From positions 868,001-932,000 of the forward strand of contig NZ_CP058952.1 in NCBI RefSeq assembly GCF_013423785.1: DNA of 64,000 bases, in the 5' to 3' direction. Shown piece by piece: positions 60,277-64,000 of the stretch (position 1 is the stretch's first letter; every line of letters begins with the position of its first letter). Origin of the DNA: Chitinibacter fontanus. GTDB lineage: Bacteria; Pseudomonadota; Gammaproteobacteria; Burkholderiales; Chitinibacteraceae. Under the pieces are notes generated by a model that made no database searches, was not told the DNA's origin, and saw only the letters and a list, made by a program, of their open reading frames with translations. A program made the translations under genes and the position numbers.

Positions 60277-61349
60277 GCTTTTTTCCCCTGTGCCGCCGTA
60301 GCCCCTTTACTGCTGCCATTGTTATTGGCCTTGCGACCAAAAACGGCAGGCTGCGTGTATTGATCGATAAATGGCGAGGCGATATTCATAATAATCACAG
60401 CAAACGCCACCCCATCCGGATAGCCGCCATAAGTGCGAATCAACCAAGTGAGTAAGCCGATCAAGCCAGCATAGATCAAGCGCCCACGCGGAGTCGTCGG
60501 TGCAGTCACAGGGTCTGTCGCAATAAAAAACGCACCCAGCATCGCTGCGCCGCTAAACAGATGGAATACGGGGCTGGTGTAATGCGCCGGATCAAGCAGA
60601 TAAAAAACACTTGAGAACGCAGCGAGCGCAGCCAGAAACGCCACCGGTAGCTGCCATTGAATCACGCGTTGCTGAAGCAAAAACAAGCCACCCACTAAAT
60701 ACGCCGCCGCAATCCAGCCCATTTCACTGGGCAAAAATCCGGCCTGAAAAATTGCACCGCCAAAAATATCGCTCATTGCGTGCGATTGCATCAGTGCGGT
60801 TTTTACTGCATCGAGCGGCGTAGCAGATGCCAGGGTATCGAACGTTAAGCCAGGTGGTAACTGGCCCGTAAAGATATACCCAAACTGCTGCCAGGTAGTT
60901 AGATCAGCATTGGGCAATGCCAATGGGGCATTCCAGCGTCCCATCTGCGCCGGGAACGAAACAATCATCACGGCAAAGCCAATCATCGCTGGGTTGAATG
61001 GATTTTGCCCTAGCCCACCATATAAATGTTTCGCCAAACCAATCGCAATTACCGTGGCCAGTACAATCATCCACCAGGCCGATAATGGCGGTAATGACAA
61101 GGCCAGCAACCAGGCGGTCACAATCGCCGAACCATCGGTGATAAATGGCTTAATCGGATAATTGCGCAATTTCAGGCAGGCCGCTTCGGTAGCCAGCGCA
61201 GTGATCGTCGCCAATAGCAATTGCAGCAAAATGCCCGCGCCAAATACATAACAATACACAGCAATGCCGGGCAACAGCGCGCCGGCCACTTTCAACATCA
61301 CCACTTGCAGTGGCGTTGGTTTTACAAAATGCGGCGATGTACGAATCAT
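60273..61349 (-). CDS. rnfD: Rnf complex subunit D
   Basis: 358 aa, about ten membrane segments. The covalent FMN site is in LASATPLDAVKT, and RTYGGYPDGVAFAVIIMNIA is conserved. It pairs with rnfG and rnfE in the membrane core. Overlaps rnfC by 4 bases. Confidence 0.95.
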   Translation of the reverse strand: MIRTSPHFVKPTPLQVVMLKVAGALLPGIAVYCYVFGAGILLQLLLATITALATEAACLKLRNYPIKPFITDGSAIVTAWLLALSLPPLSAWWMIVLATVIAIGLAKHLYGGLGQNPFNPAMIGFAVMIVSFPAQMGRWNAPLALPNADLTTWQQFGYIFTGQLPPGLTFDTLASATPLDAVKTALMQSHAMSDIFGGAIFQAGFLPSEMGWIAAAYLVGGLFLLQQRVIQWQLPVAFLAALAAFSSVFYLLDPAHYTSPVFHLFSGAAMLGAFFIATDPVTAPTTPRGRLIYAGLIGLLTWLIRTYGGYPDGVAFAVIIMNIASPFIDQYTQPAVFGRKANNNGSSKGATAAQGKKA

Positions 61350-63610
61350 GCCTTATCCTCATCTTGCGCCGCTTGTTTCGCGGCCTTTTTCGCTGCAGCC
61401 GCCGCCATTGCTTCGCGGATTTTGGCAGCTTTTTCTGGATCAATTGCTGGTTTTGCTACCTCAGCAGCTAGCTCTGAAACTGCTGGCTCGACTAGCACTT
61501 CGCCGACCACAGTGGACACGCCACCTTCTTTAGCTGCCTTTTTAGCCGCCGCAGCCGCCATTGCAGCGCGAATTTTCGCCGCTTTTTCCGGATCAATGGC
61601 TGGTTTTTCAGCCTCGGTAGCGGCTTCTACAAGCGCTGGCTCGACAGGCTCTTCTGCTGTCGCAGCTGGTGCCCCGCCTTCTTTGGCCGCCTTTTTGGCT
61701 GCCGCCGCAGCCATCGCTGCGCGAATCTTGGCTGCTTTGTCTGGATCAATTGCTGGCTTTTCAGCTACTGGGGTATCACCCGCCAACTCAGGTAGAGCCT
61801 GAGCTTCAGCCGCATTTTCTACCCCAGTATGCTCAGCCGCTGCTTTTTTGGCAGCCGCCGCCGCTTTGGCTGCTTCGATTTTGGCGGCTCGCTCTGCGTC
61901 GCGCGCGGCGCGCTCTTCTGGCGTTAGCGCTTCCAGTGCGGCTTTTTCAGCGGCGCGTTTTTCCATACTTTCTTTGATTTTGGCGGCCTTTTCTGGGCTG
62001 ACAAAATTCGGGATTTTTGCTTCTGAATTTGGTGATGCCGGAGGTGCCGCCGCCGCGCCCTCTGCGGCTTTTTTGGCAGCCGCGCGTTCCATTGCCGCTT
62101 TGATCTTGGCCGCTTTGTCGTCTGCGCTCGCCTCATCTGACGAGCTAGCAGCCGTTGCTGCAGCGGCCGGTTTTGGTGCGGCTTTTGCAGCTAGTCGAGC
62201 TGCTTTTTCTTCTTTTTCGCGCTCTTCACGGAATTGCTTAAATTCGTGGCGTTCACGCGCTAGATCGGCTGATTTTTTGGCACGCTCGGCATCCCAGATT
62301 TCGGATTTGGCGAAACGATAATAATCGACCAATTGAATGCTCGATGGGCAAACATAAGCACACGCGCCACATTCGATGCAGTCAAACAGATTCCACTCTT
62401 GCGCCTTGCCAAAGTTTTTAGAGCGCGAGAACCAATACAAATCCATCGGTTGCAATTCTTGCGGGCAGGCCACCGCACATTCGCCACAACGGATACATGG
62501 CATTTCGCGCGCTTTTTCTGGGAAATGCTGCTCGTCCATCGCAATGATGCAGTTACCCGCCTTGGTGAGGCCCACCTTAGTGGACGGCAAGGTAAAGCCC
62601 ATCATCGGGCCGCCATAAATGCAATTTGGCGAGGTCTGCACTCCAGCGAAGACGAGCAAATCGTCGATGGGCGTACCAATCAGCGCATCGACATTACCGG
62701 CCTTGCTCACTGCCCCCGTCAAAGTCACGACGCGGGAAATCACTGGCTCGGCGAGTTCTAGCGCGGCATAAATGGTGTAGATGGTCGCCACGTTAAAGCA
62801 CTGCACGCCCATATCGGTGGAGCGCACGCCGCTCGGCACTTCTTTATTGGTTAGCAATTTAATCAATTGCTTGGCGCCACCCGACGGGTATAGCGTTGGC
62901 ACTACCACCACTTCGGCGGCAAAGCCGCAGTTACTAAGCGCCTCGCGCAGCGCGGCGACGGCTTCCATTTTATTGTCTTCAATACCGATTAAGACTTCTT
63001 TGGCATTGAGCAATTTGCGGACAATCGAAATGCCAGCCACGATCTCAATCGCGCGTTCACGCATTAATCGATCGTCACAGGTGATATACGGCTCGCACTC
63101 GGCGCCATTGATAATCAGCGTTTCAAGCGCTTCACGGCCTGCCAGCTTTAAATGCGACGGGAACACCGCACCGCCCAAACCGACCACGCCCATATCTTGC
63201 AGATAATCGCGAATGGCTTTGCCATCACCCCGCGCCAGCGCGCCTTGCCAATCGAATTTGTCGCGGGCAATCCACTCATCGCGGCCATCGGTTTCGATGG
63301 TGATACACCATTCGGCCAAACCAGATGGGTGCGCCACTTGCTGCGCATCAATCGCGACAACTTTACCTGACGTAGGCGCATGCACGGCCACTGATAAATT
63401 GCCATCATCGACTGCAATCGTCTGGCCTTTGAGCACCAGATCGCCAACCGCTACGACCGCTTTTGCTGGGTTCCCAATACTTTGCTGCAATGGAATCACC
63501 AAGCGCTTTGGCAATGGGCCATTCACAATCGGCGTGCGGTTGGACAGCTCTTTCATTTCCGGCGGATGCACGCCACCGTGGAATGGGAAAATTTCGCGGA
63601 TACTTTCCAT
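61346..63610 (-). CDS. rnfC: Rnf complex subunit C with long Ala/Lys repeat tail
   Basis: 754 aa. The N-terminal ~460 residues hold the NADH/FMN part (FHGGVHPPEMKELSNRTPIV; GGAVFPSHLKL) and two [4Fe-4S] motifs, CIRCGECAVACP and CIECGACAYVCP. The C-terminal ~290 residues are Ala/Lys/Glu-rich with 3-4 copies of a unit built on AIDPEKAAKIRAAMAAAAAK. Long low-complexity tails occur in other RnfC proteins. The antisense ORF over the repeats is spurious. Confidence 0.94.
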   Translation of the reverse strand: MESIREIFPFHGGVHPPEMKELSNRTPIVNGPLPKRLVIPLQQSIGNPAKAVVAVGDLVLKGQTIAVDDGNLSVAVHAPTSGKVVAIDAQQVAHPSGLAEWCITIETDGRDEWIARDKFDWQGALARGDGKAIRDYLQDMGVVGLGGAVFPSHLKLAGREALETLIINGAECEPYITCDDRLMRERAIEIVAGISIVRKLLNAKEVLIGIEDNKMEAVAALREALSNCGFAAEVVVVPTLYPSGGAKQLIKLLTNKEVPSGVRSTDMGVQCFNVATIYTIYAALELAEPVISRVVTLTGAVSKAGNVDALIGTPIDDLLVFAGVQTSPNCIYGGPMMGFTLPSTKVGLTKAGNCIIAMDEQHFPEKAREMPCIRCGECAVACPQELQPMDLYWFSRSKNFGKAQEWNLFDCIECGACAYVCPSSIQLVDYYRFAKSEIWDAERAKKSADLARERHEFKQFREEREKEEKAARLAAKAAPKPAAAATAASSSDEASADDKAAKIKAAMERAAAKKAAEGAAAAPPASPNSEAKIPNFVSPEKAAKIKESMEKRAAEKAALEALTPEERAARDAERAAKIEAAKAAAAAKKAAAEHTGVENAAEAQALPELAGDTPVAEKPAIDPDKAAKIRAAMAAAAAKKAAKEGGAPAATAEEPVEPALVEAATEAEKPAIDPEKAAKIRAAMAAAAAKKAAKEGGVSTVVGEVLVEPAVSELAAEVAKPAIDPEKAAKIREAMAAAAAKKAAKQAAQDEDKA

Positions 63611-63613
63611 CGC

Positions 63614-64000
63614 TTATGCCCCCGCCTTCACTTGTTTGAGCTGGATTACGGGGTAACGCCATTTCCAGTTGTTCACATTCTCACCCACCGCCACCATGTC
63701 GATGCAATCCACCGGACAAGGCGCCAAGCATAATTCACAGCCCGTACACTCTGACTCAATGACCGTATGCAGATGCTTAGCCGCACCAACAATCGCATCC
63801 ACCGGGCAGGCTTGAATGCATAAAGTACAGCCGATGCAGGTATCTTCACGAATAATCGCCACTGAGCGCGGTTTTTCAGCCGCGCCGCCGCCGTCATCAA
63901 ACGGAACGAAATCTTTACCCAGCAAATCGGCTAACTTGCGGATGCCATCCTCGCCGCCAGGCGGGCATTTATTGATTTCGGCTTCTTCGTTGGCAATGGC
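63614..64000 (-). CDS. rnfB: Rnf complex subunit B, C-terminal part (runs off right edge)
   Basis: The frame is open to the window end (129 codons visible). [20 protein letters not shown], then two ferredoxin-type clusters [12 protein letters not shown] and [12 protein letters not shown]. It is the electron-entry Fe-S subunit. The N-terminal membrane anchor and rnfA should lie to the right. A 3-base gap separates it from rnfC. Confidence 0.93.
   Translation of the reverse strand, partial: AIANEEAEINKCPPGGEDGIRKLADLLGKDFVPFDDGGGAAEKPRSVAIIREDTCIGCTLCIQACPVDAIVGAAKHLHTVIESECTGCELCLAPCPVDCIDMVAVGENVNNWKWRYPVIQLKQVKAGA

Noticed and set aside
61221..61802. Long Ala/Ser-rich plus-strand ORF opposite rnfC
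   Set aside because: It is the antisense of the low-complexity RnfC repeats; no RBS or family match.
1..64000. CRISPR array
   Set aside because: No regularly spaced direct repeats were seen; the repeats found are iterons, operators or palindromes.
1..64000. Insertion sequences or transposase genes
   Set aside because: No transposase motif or terminal inverted repeats with target duplications were found.

Overview
The window is a contiguous piece of a betaproteobacterial chromosome, most likely from the order Neisseriales and plausibly a chitinolytic Chitinibacteraceae relative. The support is a PilY1/PilE type IV pilus locus, a family 20 chitobiase with a divergent AraC regulator, a single-chain PurL, and an rnf operon with an Ala/Lys-rich RnfC tail. 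The taxonomic call is inferred from protein style; no 16S gene is present.

Left host segment (1-18209): 3' end of pilY1 and a pilin gene, a TonB-like protein, uvrA, an AT-rich NYN-domain gene followed by about 1 kb of gene-free dispersed-repeat DNA, a YhcC-type radical SAM protein, an orphan SUKH protein, chitobiase and its likely regulator, purL, a gene of unknown function, and tRNA-Leu(GAG).

Prophage (18196-55958, about 37.8 kb): a complete-looking temperate phage sits in the 3' end of tRNA-Leu. A 15-bp direct repeat at 18196-18210 and 55944-55958 marks attL and attR. It is an SfV-type mosaic, with an HK97-like head and packaging module, a Mu-like contractile tail, and lambda-like regulation and replication. 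The cI repressor gene reads rightward at 46637-47407. Leftward of it run cro, a CII-family gene, small genes, O- and P-like replication genes with iterons, a Q-like gene, HNH, terminase, portal, protease, capsid, tail, fibre and the lysis genes (holin, GH19 endolysin, nested Rz/Rz1). Rightward runs an early operon of many small genes (HTH, TraR-like, Com-like, zinc-ribbon, ASCH and HsdS-like proteins). The integrase and an Arc-type repressor lie at the attL end.

The most interesting locus is a two-gene rightward cassette (36399-37069) inserted between the capsid and protease genes, against the direction of the late operon. It has its own sigma70 promoter with a 20-bp palindrome between -35 and -10, a second palindrome in the 5'UTR, an unrecognised 64-aa gene, and an HTH gene that looks like Aca2. 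This is the architecture of an anti-CRISPR operon, so the 64-aa protein is a candidate new anti-CRISPR. Other features of note are a -1 frameshift heptamer in the tail chaperone genes, a tandemly duplicated P27 small terminase, a stand-alone HsdS-like half-domain protein, and two probable lysogenic-conversion genes.

Right host segment (55959-64000): the downstream terminator of tRNA-Leu, an inverted fragment of its T arm, a MASE1-PAS-GGDEF diguanylate cyclase overlapping a periplasmic solute-binding sensor, and the rnf operon (rnfE, G, D, C and partial B, all leftward).
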